64,000 bases of DNA from Flavobacteriaceae bacterium (GCA_017858055.1 JAFMCA010000004.1:1-64000); one strand, 5' to 3'; counted from the stretch's first letter, positions 10,187 through 20,300 are shown. The notes: generated by a model not told the origin, from the letters alone. Numbers and translations are program-made.

Positions 10187-11419
10187 CTATTCTTCAAATT
10201 CTGCTTTCAATATTTTTAAAACGTCTTGAATCGTTTCTTCTTCTAAATCCGTTCTCTTAATCAGGTCAGCCTTGTCAAGCTCTAAAATACTTTTTGCCGT
10301 ATCTAAACCTACTTTTTTGAACTCGTCAATAATCCATTGTTCGATTTCATCGCTAAACTCTTTCAATTCGATGTCTTCTTCAACTCCGTCACGGAAAACA
10401 TCAATCTCATAACCCGTAAGTTTCCCCGCCAAACGAATGTTGGTTCCCCCTTTTCCGATTGCTTTAGAAACCTCCTCAGGGTTGAGAATAACTTCAACTC
10501 GTTTGTTTACTTCATCGATCTTCAAGGAGTTTACTTTTGCTGGGCTCAAGGCTCGTGTGATAAACAACTGTAAATTATTAGTGTAATTGATGACATCAAT
10601 ATTTTCATTTCCCAATTCCCTTACAATTCCGTGAATTCGAGATCCTTTCATCCCCACACAAGCTCCTACTGGATCAATTCTATCATCGTAAGAGTCTACA
10701 GCTACTTTAGCTTTTTCTCCAGGAATACGAACTGCTTTTTTGATGGTGATTAATCCGTCAAAAACTTCAGGAATTTCTTGCTCAAATAATTTTTCTAAAA
10801 ATACAGGGGAAGTTCTAGAAAGCACTATTCTAGGCTTATTCCCGCGAAGTTCTACAGATTCAATGATACCGCGAACGTTATCCCCTTTTCTAAAAAAGTC
10901 ACTAGGGATTTGACGGTCTTTAGGTAAAATGATTTCATTTCCATCATCATCTAGCAAAATGATTTCTCGACTTCGAATGTGGTGTACCTCAGCGGTGTAA
11001 ATTTCACCTTCACGATCTTTAAATTGTTTAAAAATGTTCGTGCTGTCGTGTTCAAATATTTTGGCAACTAAATTCTGTCTTAAGTATTGAATTGAACGTC
11101 TTCCCAAATCAATAAGTTTCACTTCTTCAGAAACGTCTTCACCTACTTCAAAGTCAGGTTCAATTTTTCGAGCTTCTGAAAGCGCAATTTCTTGGTTATC
11201 ATCCTCTACTTTTCCATCTTCCACCACGACGCGGTTTCTCCAGATCTCTAAATCCCCTTTATCTGGGTTGATGATGATGTCAAAATTTTCATCAGAACCA
11301 AACTTTCGCTTTAATGTGTTTTTAAACACGTCTTCTAATATGACCATCAAAGTAACACGGTCAATGAATTTATCATCTTTAAATTCTGAAAAAGAATCAA
11401 TTAAGGCTAAATTTTCCAT
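10187..11419 (-). CDS. nusA: Transcription termination/antitermination factor NusA
   Basis: This 410-residue NusA binds RNA polymerase and modulates pausing, termination and antitermination. The N-terminal polymerase-binding domain covers about residues 1-130, followed by an S1 domain and two KH domains. The KH region is marked by GACVGMKGSRI and IGKGGTNIRLA. A short acidic C-terminal tail replaces the two acidic repeats found in the E. coli protein, which is usual in this phylum. It lies between rimP (14 bases upstream) and infB in the standard order. Because NusA itself affects termination, the hairpin in the operon leader is a plausible place for feedback control. Confidence 0.98.
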   Translation of the reverse strand: MENLALIDSFSEFKDDKFIDRVTLMVILEDVFKNTLKRKFGSDENFDIIINPDKGDLEIWRNRVVVEDGKVEDDNQEIALSEARKIEPDFEVGEDVSEEVKLIDLGRRSIQYLRQNLVAKIFEHDSTNIFKQFKDREGEIYTAEVHHIRSREIILLDDDGNEIILPKDRQIPSDFFRKGDNVRGIIESVELRGNKPRIVLSRTSPVFLEKLFEQEIPEVFDGLITIKKAVRIPGEKAKVAVDSYDDRIDPVGACVGMKGSRIHGIVRELGNENIDVINYTNNLQLFITRALSPAKVNSLKIDEVNKRVEVILNPEEVSKAIGKGGTNIRLAGKLTGYEIDVFRDGVEEDIELKEFSDEIEQWIIDEFKKVGLDTAKSILELDKADLIKRTDLEEETIQDVLKILKAEFEE

Positions 11420-11433
11420 TGTTTTTAAATTAT

Positions 11434-11898
11434 CTATTTCACTAAAACTTTTGCACTAAGGATGTCTTGGTACAAAAGGGTTTCTTTTTTTATTACGGTT
11501 ATTTTCCCTTTACCTACAGGTTTGGGTTCTCTTTGTTTCCACTCAAGTGTAAATGCGTTTTCATCTGCCTCTTGAAGGATTCCTTCAACTGCTCGGACAC
11601 CTTCTCGTTCAACGCGAAGTGTACGTCCTTTGTTTTTAATAAACTGCCTTGCATTTAATAATGGACTTCCGACGCCTGCTGAACCTACTGCAAGCGAAAA
11701 ATCAAAAACTTCCCGATCCAAGTTGTGTTCTATATGACGACTAACCTCCATGCAAGATAGCATATTGACCCCCTCATCACCATCCAAAAGAATATTAATG
11801 TGGTTGTCCTCTGAAATGGTACATTCAATCAAAAACAAATCCGGCCGGCTCTCCAAGGCGGCGTTTAATAACTCATTAACTTGTTCTTTAAATGTCAT
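11434..11898 (-). CDS. rimP: Ribosome maturation factor RimP
   Basis: This 154-residue protein assists 30S subunit maturation. The N-terminal alpha/beta domain carries the family signature around DGDEGVNMLSCMEVSRHIE and VGSAGVGSPL, followed by an Sm-like C-terminal barrel. It is the first gene of rimP-nusA-infB. The ATG is preceded on its own strand by a run of nine T and a hairpin, so the translation start lacks the A-rich upstream context usual in this phylum. Confidence 0.96.
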   Translation of the reverse strand: MTFKEQVNELLNAALESRPDLFLIECTISEDNHINILLDGDEGVNMLSCMEVSRHIEHNLDREVFDFSLAVGSAGVGSPLLNARQFIKNKGRTLRVEREGVRAVEGILQEADENAFTLEWKQREPKPVGKGKITVIKKETLLYQDILSAKVLVK

Positions 11899-11900
11899 CT

Positions 11901-11927
11901 AAAAAAAAAGGGGACTTTAAAGTCTCC
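11901..11927 (-). terminator. Terminator-like hairpin in the rimP-nusA-infB leader (candidate attenuator)
   Basis: On the minus strand GGAGACTTTAAAGTCCCC (11927-11910) is an inverted repeat with one A-C mismatch, followed at once by nine T and then AG and the rimP ATG. This is the form of an intrinsic terminator, yet it sits between the operon promoter and the first gene. The plus-strand version pairs slightly better (G-U in place of A-C) but lacks a following T run. Confidence 0.6.
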
Positions 11928-11952
11928 TCTGGATTTTGTTCAGAAATGTCTG

Positions 11953-11984
11953 CAAATTTATAAAGAATTCCCTGAAATTCCGAA
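11953..11984 (-). promoter_or_regulatory. Candidate promoter of rimP-nusA-infB
   Basis: On the minus strand TTCG (11984-11981) is followed after 20 bases by TAAATTTG (11960-11953), a full TAnnTTTG match with a one-mismatch upstream box. Transcription would start near 11945-11950, giving a leader of about 50 bases that contains the hairpin. Confidence 0.55.
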
Positions 11985-12132
11985 TATTATGAGTAAAATT
12001 TACTAAAGTAACTGCCTTGTCGTCTAAGATCGAGGAGTCTATTTTACTCGCACAAAGTAGCTCTGCTTCCTTTTTCTGCTACAACAATTAATTTTTTAAA
12101 TCAATTCGAGTATGAAATAGCATTGATGAAGT

Positions 12133-12163
12133 TTTGAGTATTTATTAAAATTCGATAAGTTTG
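12133..12163 (+). promoter_or_regulatory. Promoter of the beta-helix/diheme cytochrome pair
   Basis: TTTG at 12133-12136 and TAAGTTTG at 12156-12163 are separated by 19 bases, a full match to the Bacteroidota promoter pattern. The predicted transcript starts near 12167, about 70 bases before the ATG at 12239. Confidence 0.7.
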
Positions 12164-12238
12164 GAATACTAGAGATCGATAAGAATTCTAGAAGATTTGA
12201 CTTTTTAGTTTTCCTCTTTGTATTTATATTTTCCTCTA

Positions 12239-13513
12239 ATGAAGAACCTATTTAAAATACTGATTTTCCTTGTTGCGATTGCAATTGTTGTTTTGATCTG
12301 GCCCTATCAAATGCCCAGCTACACCCCTCAAAGAGACTATCTCGATATGGAAGAACAAATTTTGGAAGCTTTTATTTTAGCCAAGGACAGCACTACGATT
12401 CAGCTCCCAGAAGGACATTATCTTTTTTCACAATCCTTGAGTTTAGACGGAAAAAAACATGTCACCATCAAAGGCATGGGGATGGATAAAACTGTATTGT
12501 CGTTCAAGGGTCAGACCCAAGGTGCTGAAGGTATTAAAATCACCAATTCTCAAAACATCACCATTGAAGATCTTGGGATTGAAGATGCTGCAGGGGACAA
12601 TATTAAAGTAAGTGATACGGATACGATTACACTTCGCAACATTCGTTCTGCATGGACAGGCAAAGTTTCCGATAAAAATGGGGCTTATGCCTTATATCCT
12701 GTTTTAAGTACTCATGTGTTAATTGAGGGTTGTGAGGCTATTGGTTCCTCGGATGCAGGAATATATGTGGGTCAATCCCAACATGTAATCATTCGGAACA
12801 ACAAAGCTTTTTACAATGTTGCTGGTATAGAAAGTGAAAACAGTACCCATGTTGAAATTTACAAGAACGAAGCTTATGAAAATACCAGTGGATTATTAAT
12901 TTTTAACCTCCCAGAACTCACCGTCTACGGGAGTCATGTCCGGGCATATGAAAATACGATTTACAATAATAATGTGCCGAATTTTGGTGTAAAAGGCTCC
13001 ATCGTAAGTGCCGTACCCAAAGGTACGGGAGTAGTGATTATGGCAACACAAGACGTGCGGTTTGAAAACAATACCATTGCAGACCATAAAACCTCAAACC
13101 TTTCTGTGGTGAGTTATAAAGTGTTTGCTGCAGATGAAGATCCTGAAAGTGGAACGTTGAGTGCGGCTGCTGAAGCTCAGGGCCTTCGTGCTATACAAAG
13201 TGATTATCAAAACGACCAAAACTATAACCCCTACCCGGGAAAAGTAAGCATTAACAACAATCAATTTGAAAATCGTTTTAGGTTTCCTACCCTTTCAAAC
13301 GATTTTGGAAAATTATGGTTTTTTAAAAATCGAGGTCGCATTCCTGATATTGCCTATGACGGAATTTTACCAGAGGGAACAAAACTCCAAGATCCAAAAG
13401 TTATACTCTGCATTCAAAACAATGAAAATGCATCCTTTGTATTTTTAGATGCTGCAAACGACTTTGAGGGTTTTTCATCCGAGCTAACGCCATTTAATTG
13501 TTCTTTAAACTAA
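12239..13513 (+). CDS. Parallel beta-helix repeat protein, partner of a diheme cytochrome
   Basis: Using the ATG at 12239 gives 424 residues starting MKNLFKILIFLVAIAIVVLI, a signal anchor or signal peptide. Most of the rest is made of right-handed beta-helix rungs, visible as repeated NxxxI/N-T-I units such as SQNITIEDL, THVLIEGCEA, QHVIIRNNKA, THVEIYKNEA and QDVRFENNTI. This matches my recollection of the TIGR03805 family, which is regularly found as a two-gene pair with the family of the next gene and has no known function. The two genes overlap by one base (TAATG at 13511-13515). A pectinase-like carbohydrate role is possible, but I see no basis for a substrate. Confidence 0.8.
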   Translation: MKNLFKILIFLVAIAIVVLIWPYQMPSYTPQRDYLDMEEQILEAFILAKDSTTIQLPEGHYLFSQSLSLDGKKHVTIKGMGMDKTVLSFKGQTQGAEGIKITNSQNITIEDLGIEDAAGDNIKVSDTDTITLRNIRSAWTGKVSDKNGAYALYPVLSTHVLIEGCEAIGSSDAGIYVGQSQHVIIRNNKAFYNVAGIESENSTHVEIYKNEAYENTSGLLIFNLPELTVYGSHVRAYENTIYNNNVPNFGVKGSIVSAVPKGTGVVIMATQDVRFENNTIADHKTSNLSVVSYKVFAADEDPESGTLSAAAEAQGLRAIQSDYQNDQNYNPYPGKVSINNNQFENRFRFPTLSNDFGKLWFFKNRGRIPDIAYDGILPEGTKLQDPKVILCIQNNENASFVFLDAANDFEGFSSELTPFNCSLN

Positions 13514-14628
13514 TGGCAAAAGAAGGAATCCGTTTGATAAAACATTTTCAATTACTGTTTTTTTGCTTCCTATTTCTCCAATGTGGCTCTAAAGATCCTT
13601 CTCCTCCACAAGCCAAAAAAGTTACTTCAACTACAGCGATAAGTACTTCCACTTCTAATCAAAAACAAAACTTATCTGACTATGGTTTTTTTGAAGGAAA
13701 ACTTGCTGATCTCCTCCCAAGTGAAAACGTTTTACCCTATACTTTAAACACCCCCTTATTCACTAATTATGCCTTTAAAAAAAGGTTTATTTATTTCCCC
13801 CAAGGTAAACCAATGACTTACAAGGAGAAGGGTGTTTTTGATTTTGAAAACGGGACAGTACTAATCAAAAACTTTTATTATCCAGTGGATTTTAGACTTC
13901 CAGAAGGTGAAAAAAGAATCCTTGAAACCCGTTTGCTTCTTAAAGAAAACGAAGAATGGATTCCTTTAAACTATGTTTGGAATGAAGATCAAGACGAAGC
14001 TTCGTTAAATTATATCGGGAAAAAAACCGAAATCGACTGGATCCATACTGATGGAACTCCAAAGACGATTACTTACAACGTTCCCAACAACAATCAATGT
14101 AAAAACTGCCATCTGAATGGTAAAGAGATCAGCCCTATTGGCCCTACTGCAGCACAATTAAACGGAAACTTCAAAGCACTTTCCGAAAGTTTGAATCAAT
14201 TGGATTTTTATACTCAACACGGCTATTTAAAAGACAAACCACAAAACAGTACACTCCCTCAATTTGCTGTTTGGGATGATCCCCAAACAGGTTCGCTGGA
14301 AGATCGGGCTAAGGCCTATTTGGACATCAACTGTGCGCATTGCCATCAGCCCCAAGGAAGTGCAAAAAATTCAGGGCTCGATTTGAGCTTTTATCAAACC
14401 GAGGCTCGTAAGCGAGGGATCTTTAAACCTCCTGTTGCTGCTGGAAAAGGTTCTGGGGATTTAGAATACAGCATTGTTCCTGGACATCCTGAAAATTCGA
14501 TCTTACTTTACCGCATGATGAGTAATGATCCGGGGATTATGATGCCTGAGGTTGGTCGCTCCGTAGTCCACGAAGAAGGGGTTGCTTTAATTTCAGAATA
14601 TATTGCTGGATTGATCCAAAATAAATAG
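13513..14628 (+). CDS. Diheme cytochrome c-like lipoprotein (SO_2930/HNE_0200 type)
   Basis: I take the ATG at 13513, which overlaps the previous stop (TAATG). The product has 371 residues with a lipoprotein signal ending LFLQC (Cys24) and then a Ser/Thr-rich linker to about residue 50. Two heme motifs are visible, CKNCH at 196-200 and CAHCH at 274-278. The second lies in a C-terminal cytochrome c-like segment with a possible Met ligand in the region IMMPEVGRSV. The protein fits TIGR03806, the usual partner of the upstream beta-helix family. The pair is probably exported and surface- or periplasm-anchored, with an unknown redox role. Confidence 0.78.
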   Translation: MAKEGIRLIKHFQLLFFCFLFLQCGSKDPSPPQAKKVTSTTAISTSTSNQKQNLSDYGFFEGKLADLLPSENVLPYTLNTPLFTNYAFKKRFIYFPQGKPMTYKEKGVFDFENGTVLIKNFYYPVDFRLPEGEKRILETRLLLKENEEWIPLNYVWNEDQDEASLNYIGKKTEIDWIHTDGTPKTITYNVPNNNQCKNCHLNGKEISPIGPTAAQLNGNFKALSESLNQLDFYTQHGYLKDKPQNSTLPQFAVWDDPQTGSLEDRAKAYLDINCAHCHQPQGSAKNSGLDLSFYQTEARKRGIFKPPVAAGKGSGDLEYSIVPGHPENSILLYRMMSNDPGIMMPEVGRSVVHEEGVALISEYIAGLIQNK

Positions 14629-14683
14629 AATTTTAAGTTTTTTAAAAACCCCATTCCCTTAAAAAATACTAGTTTTGAAGACT

Positions 14684-15805
14684 ATGAAATTTAAGTCTGG
14701 AATCCATTTTACTAAACACGTTCCAAAAACACTGACTCCTTTTGAACGCTTGTTTGAGATCTTCAAAGAACTCATAACGCATACTTCTGGAGATTTTGAC
14801 GAAGCTATAGAATGGCTACGAGAATTGGATGAGGAATACCAACTAACGGATGAAAATTATACTGTAGATGATTTTATAGAGGATCTCAAGCAAAAAGCGT
14901 ACATCCAACCCAAATCAGGTAAAGGTGGCGATGGAAAAGGGGAAGGATTTGCTCTGACCCCAAAGACAGAAAAACTACTCCGAGAACATGCTTTAAAACA
15001 AATTTTTGGCAATCTTAAAAAAACATCCTCTGGCGATCATAAAACCAAAAGCACTGGATCTGGTCAAGAAAATACTGGAGAATTTAAAGCGTATCAGTTT
15101 GGTGACCCACTAGAAAAAATTGCCATAACCGAGAGCATCAAAAATGCTCAAATTCGAAACGCAATGGGTGATTTTAACCTACAAGATCAGGACCTCGTCG
15201 TTGAGGATTCTTTCTTCAAAACGCAAATGAGTACTGTGTTAATGATAGACATTAGTCACAGCATGATTTTATATGGAGAAGATCGTATTACTCCTGCTAA
15301 AAAAGTAGCCATGGCTTTAGCGGAACTCATTACAACCCGTTACCCCAAAGACACTTTGGACCTCCTCGTTTTTGGAAATGACGCTACACAAATACTCCTA
15401 AAAGACCTTCCCTATTTAGAAGTAGGGCCTTATCATACGAATACGGTGGCCGGGTTAGAGCTTGCAATGGATTTACTTCGGCGAAAGAAAAACACCAACA
15501 AGCAGATTTTTATGATTACCGATGGAAAGCCCAGTTGTTTAAAATTACCCGACGGCACCTATTACAAAAACAGTGTGGGATTAGACGAAATGATCGTCGA
15601 GAAATGTTACAATATGGCCCGCCAAGCTAAAAAACTACACATTCCCATCACCACTTTTATGATAGCACAAGATCCGTATTTACAGCAATTTATTCGCACG
15701 TTTACGGAAGCCAACAGAGGAAAAGCTTTTTTTACTGGTTTAAAAGGATTGGGAGAAATGATTTTTGAAGACTATGAAAAAAACAGAAAAAAACGCTTAG
15801 AATAA
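14684..15805 (+). CDS. VWA-domain protein (CoxE-like), partner of AAA+ ATPase
   Basis: The ATG at 14684 gives 373 residues; a TTG nine bases upstream is in frame but unlikely. Residues 1-75 are helical and acidic, 76-135 are a Gly/Lys/Ser-rich linker, and a von Willebrand A domain begins near 180. The metal-ion site motif DxSxS is present as D189-I-S191-H-S193, with a later T in MITDGKPS. No signal peptide is seen, so it is cytoplasmic. The next gene, six bases downstream, encodes a MoxR/magnesium-chelatase-type ATPase. Such VWA/ATPase pairs act as chaperone-like machines that insert metals or remodel targets; the target here is unknown. Confidence 0.85.
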   Translation: MKFKSGIHFTKHVPKTLTPFERLFEIFKELITHTSGDFDEAIEWLRELDEEYQLTDENYTVDDFIEDLKQKAYIQPKSGKGGDGKGEGFALTPKTEKLLREHALKQIFGNLKKTSSGDHKTKSTGSGQENTGEFKAYQFGDPLEKIAITESIKNAQIRNAMGDFNLQDQDLVVEDSFFKTQMSTVLMIDISHSMILYGEDRITPAKKVAMALAELITTRYPKDTLDLLVFGNDATQILLKDLPYLEVGPYHTNTVAGLELAMDLLRRKKNTNKQIFMITDGKPSCLKLPDGTYYKNSVGLDEMIVEKCYNMARQAKKLHIPITTFMIAQDPYLQQFIRTFTEANRGKAFFTGLKGLGEMIFEDYEKNRKKRLE

Positions 15806-15811
15806 AGCCAA

Positions 15812-17275
15812 ATGAAAGAAAAAGAAATAACCAATATAGGACAATTAAAAAAATCTGGATATCAAGCCCAATCCATTCAAAAAGAACTGGCAAAAAACTT
15901 AAAACTAAAACTTCAAAAAGGAGAACAAACCTTTGAAGGAATTATAGGCTATGAAAACACCGTCATTCCTGATGTAGAACGTGCCCTACTCTCAGGACAT
16001 AACATGAACTTACTTGGCTTACGAGGCCAGGCAAAAACCCGAATTGCACGGCAACTTACCAGTTTATTAGACGAATGGGTTCCTGTCGTTTCGGGCTCTG
16101 AAATAAACGATGATCCTCTCGATCCCATTAGCCGAGAAGCAAAAGCACTTATTACGGAACAAGGGGAGGCCACTCCCGTAAGCTGGCTTCATCGAAGCGA
16201 GCGTTTTTATGAAAAACTTGCTACACCTGATGTTACTGTTGCCGATCTAATTGGTGATGTAGATCCAATAAAAGCCTCCAATCTAAAATTGTCTTATGCT
16301 GATGAGCGGGTTATCCATTTTGGAATGATCCCAAGAGCCCATCGTTGTATATTTGTATTAAACGAATTACCCGACCTACAAGCTCGAATTCAAGTAGCAC
16401 TTTTCTCCATTCTTCAAGAAAAAGAGATTCAAATTCGCGGATTTAAATTGCGTTTCCCTGTACAACCGCTGTTGATTTTTACAGCAAACCCAGAAGATTA
16501 TACCAACAGGGGTAGTATTGTCACTCCTCTGAAAGATCGTATAGGTTCACAAATATTGACCCACTACCCGCACAATAGGGATATTGCAAAACAGATTACC
16601 AAACAAGAAGCCAAAGCAACTGAGAATCAAGCGGCTCATATTCACATCCCCGAATTGGCTCGTGATATCCTAGAGCAAATTAGTTTTGAAGCACGAAAAA
16701 GTGATTATGTCGATGCTAAAAGTGGGGTAAGTGCTCGATTGAGCATTACCGCTTTTGAAAACCTACTTTCCACGGCAGAACGAAGAATGCTGTTGAGCGG
16801 TGAGGAAAAAACGACTTTACGAATGGCTGATTTTCTCGGAATTATTCCTGCGATTAATGGTAAGATCGAATTGGTGTATGAAGGAGAGCAAGAGGGTGCT
16901 GAACAAATCTCTTACTACCTCATCACTCAAGCCGTAAAAACTCTATTTCCTTCTTATTTTCCCGAAGTAAAAAAACTAGAAAAAGCAAATGAAATAGGTC
17001 CCTATGATACTCTTCTTGGTTGGTTTTTCAAAGACAATGAACTTTTTATTGACGATACACTGACCGATGTCAACTACCGGAAACTTTTAGACCAACTCCC
17101 CGGGATTGAAAGCATTCTAAAAAAACATCAACCCGACTGCGCTCCTGAGGATCGTTATTTTTTAATTGAGTTTTTATTATGGGGGCTAGAAGCTTATAAA
17201 AAGCTAAATAAGTACCGAACTCACGAAGGTTTTCAGTTTAAAGACACCTTGGGAAGTTACATCAGTAGGCTTTAG
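15812..17275 (+). CDS. AAA+ ATPase, magnesium-chelatase/MoxR type
   Basis: This 487-residue cytoplasmic ATPase has its Walker A-type loop at residues 69-76 (GLRGQAKT). The Walker B segment at 180-187 reads IFVLNELP, with Asn184 in place of the usual Asp before Glu185. The segment that follows (DLQARIQVALFSILQEKEI) and the sensor region IFTANPEDY resemble BchI/ChlI. I recall the NE form from other members of this family, so it may be a subfamily feature rather than a defect. It is cotranscribed with the VWA protein and followed by a strong bidirectional terminator. The pair resembles the I and D subunits of magnesium chelatase, without a catalytic H subunit nearby. Confidence 0.85.
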   Translation: MKEKEITNIGQLKKSGYQAQSIQKELAKNLKLKLQKGEQTFEGIIGYENTVIPDVERALLSGHNMNLLGLRGQAKTRIARQLTSLLDEWVPVVSGSEINDDPLDPISREAKALITEQGEATPVSWLHRSERFYEKLATPDVTVADLIGDVDPIKASNLKLSYADERVIHFGMIPRAHRCIFVLNELPDLQARIQVALFSILQEKEIQIRGFKLRFPVQPLLIFTANPEDYTNRGSIVTPLKDRIGSQILTHYPHNRDIAKQITKQEAKATENQAAHIHIPELARDILEQISFEARKSDYVDAKSGVSARLSITAFENLLSTAERRMLLSGEEKTTLRMADFLGIIPAINGKIELVYEGEQEGAEQISYYLITQAVKTLFPSYFPEVKKLEKANEIGPYDTLLGWFFKDNELFIDDTLTDVNYRKLLDQLPGIESILKKHQPDCAPEDRYFLIEFLLWGLEAYKKLNKYRTHEGFQFKDTLGSYISRL

Positions 17276-17290
17276 AATTCTATAAGACAT

Positions 17291-17320
17291 AAAAAAACCT
17301 CCCATTTTGGAGGTTTTTTT
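17291..17320. terminator. Bidirectional intrinsic terminator
   Basis: Seven A, CCTCC, a short loop, GGAGG and seven T form a symmetrical hairpin with T runs in both orientations. It separates the AAA+ gene (ends 17275) from the converging BNR gene (ends 17343). Confidence 0.9.
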
Positions 17321-17342
17321 ATATGCATTAACAACTAAGCAA

Positions 17343-20300
17343 CTACTCTATTTCAAATAATTTTGTTTCCTCAAATTCGGAAAGTTGTACCGCTTCGATT
17401 TTTGACTTTAAATCCTCCCATTGTTCTTTGAAAAAAGCATTTGTTTTTTCTAATGCTGTTTTCAAGTCCTCGCGAGCGTGTTCCAAAAGTTTTTCTTCTG
17501 TTGAAGTAATTCCTGTAGGTCTTGATTGCACATACCTATTCGCAATAGAAATTCTACTGACTACGCTATTTTCAAGATTTCTAACAATCCCTTGTCGTTT
17601 GTCCTCTTTTCCTAAAAATAAATCTATAATCGAATCTATATTTTTTGTGCCTTCTTCAATGGATTCAAGCACCTCTTTATGAGACTCTTTCTCTTTGGCT
17701 TCTATTCTTTTTTTATAGCTAGCTAAGGTTTTTTGACTCCGCTTCAATTGCTCTACGGCTTCTGTTGCTTTTTCAGTAAACTGTTCGATCGTTTTTGCGT
17801 AATGATATCGATCGTCTGTAGCTTTTTGGGAAACTTCAATTCTTGGATCATTAAGAACACTTACCGTTGTTTCTGATTGGGTTTCTTTACTTTCAAGTAC
17901 CACTCTATAAGTGCCTGGTTTCACCGTAACTCCTCCGGGTTCAGCGCCTTTTTTCTGCTCTGATCTCCTCGGGCGTGAGACCCCTTTTTCATTCATATAC
18001 CAATACCACCGATGCAATCCAGTTTCTGTAGGTGCTTTTTTCTCCAGTGTGCGAATCAATCGTTCACCATCATAAAACTTTAAAGTTATGGAATCTTTAT
18101 TTTTTTCATCCGTTACCTTGTAAAAGTAAGTAAGCATACTTCCCGCTTTTCTATTTTCTGCGTTGAACAAAGCATCACCGCCAAAACGAGATCCTGTAGG
18201 CTGTTGATATTCCGCTAAATAAGCTGTAGGAGGTTCAAAAAGATGAGATTGTTTCGTTGTGATTTCCGGGTTTTTTGCAATGGCGCGAAGTGGTCGGAGA
18301 TCATCCAACACCCAGGCAGCTCTACCGAAGGTTCCAATCACCAAATCGTGTTCACGCGGATGAATCATCAGGTCTTTGGTCGATACTGTAGGAAAGACCT
18401 TTGAATCAAATTTGATCCAATTTTCACCAGCATTAATAGAATAATACAAGCCGTCGTCCGTTCCTAAAAACAACAGGTTTTCGGTCTCCAAATCCTCAAC
18501 GAGGCTTAAAGCATACCCAAATACATCTTTTTCATCTACAATACGTTCCCAACTTTTTCCATAATTACTGGTTTTAAAGACATAAGGAGCATAATTGAAA
18601 CGACGGTAATCGTTGGCTACTAAAAAAGCGGTTCCTGACTGCTTGTTGGAAGCTTTAATTTGTGCAATCCAACTGCCTTGGGGAAGCTGTTTGATGTTCT
18701 TTGTTACTTCTACCCAACTCTTCCCACCATCTTGTGTGAAGTGGACCCTACCGTCATCGGATCCCGTCCACAATACCCCTTTCTGGATTGGGGAAGGTTC
18801 GATCACCAATAAGGTACAGTGGTTTTCAGCACCGGTAGCATCAAGGGTTAGTCCACCGCTTTCACTTTGCTTTTGTTTATCAGGATCGTTCGTTGTTAAA
18901 TCAGGAGAGATAACCTCCCACGTCAGTCCTTTGTCTGTGCTTTTGTGGACAAATTGACTTCCAAAATAGACGGTACTGTTATCAAAAGGATCTTGACCAA
19001 TGGCAGCATTCCAATTGAATCTGAGAACCATCTCAGGATCGGGATGTGTTGGTCTAACCCCATAATTATTTCCCGTTTGCCAATCGTAGCGGGACACATT
19101 TCCCTGCTGGCTCATCGCGTAACCAAAACGAGAATCATCTTTATCTGGAACGACATCAAACCCGTCGCCAAAAGCAATTTCTTGCCAATAAGAATTCCGG
19201 ATTCCTTGTGCTTTCCATACATAGGCAGGGCCCCTCCAAGAACCATTGTCTTGCATCCCTCCGTAAACATTGTAGGGATATTCATTATCCACATTGATAT
19301 GATAAAACTGACCCACAGGAATATTCCCAACAAAACGCCAAGAAGCTCCCCCGTCACGGGTAATGTTTAATCCACCGTCATTTCCATCAATCATAAATGA
19401 ACCATCCTCTGGATGAATCCACCAGGCGTGGTGATCAGGATGTACCCCATTGTTGGCATTGTATGCAGGCATTAATTCTTTAAAGCTTCGCCCTCCGTCC
19501 TCGGATACATTTACATAGGTAAATACCGAATACACTCTGTTTTCATTTTGAGGATCTACAAAAAGATCCGAATAATAAAAAGGCCTATTCCCTATATCTG
19601 GACTGTCGTTTATTTTAACCCACTGATCACCTCCATCTGTGGACTTGTAGAGCGCATTCTTTTTTGCTTCCACTAAAGCGTAGATGATGTTTGGTTTGTT
19701 TTGTGCCATTGCTAAGCCAATACGTCCCAATTCCCCCTCAGGAAGTCCCTCTTTACTGGTTTTTTTAGTCCAGGTTTTACCCCCATCGATTGTAATATAT
19801 AGTCCACTCCCCTTTCCGCCAGAATTAAAAAACCAGGGGTCTCTTTTGTGTTCCCAAAGAGCTGCTACCAGTTTATTTGGATTTTTGGGATCCATGATTA
19901 AATCTGCTGCACCTGTTTTGGCGTTGACATACAGTATTTTTTGCCAGCTAACTCCACCGTCTGTAGTTTTAAAAATTCCACGCTCTGGATGTTCGCCCCA
20001 AGGCGATCCTATAGAAGCAACATATACTACTTTGGGATCTGTTGGATCGATAATTATTCTGTGAATATGTCGGGTTTTTTCCAGGCCCATGAGGCTCCAT
20101 GTTTTCCCTGCATCAAGAGAACGATAAACCCCATACCCTCCGTTTAAACTGTTTCTGGGATTTCCTTCTCCTGTTCCTACCCAAATAACGTCTGGGTTGG
20201 ATTGCTGAATGGCCACAGCTCCTATAGAAGCGGTTACTTGATCATCAAATATTGGTTTCCAATTCACTCCTCCACTGGTAGACTTCCACACTCCACCGGA

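Larger units (their letters stand above)
11899..12238. other. Divergent intergenic region, 340 bases
   Basis: Between the divergent starts of rimP and the beta-helix gene. It holds the rimP leader hairpin and promoter on one side and a strong TTTG-N19-TAAGTTTG promoter on the other. I see no open frame or RNA gene in the remaining middle part (about 11985-12130). Confidence 0.6.

Noticed and set aside
14670-14677. TAGTTTTG match directly before the VWA gene
   Set aside because: It would place the transcript start almost on the ATG at 14684, and no upstream box is seen.
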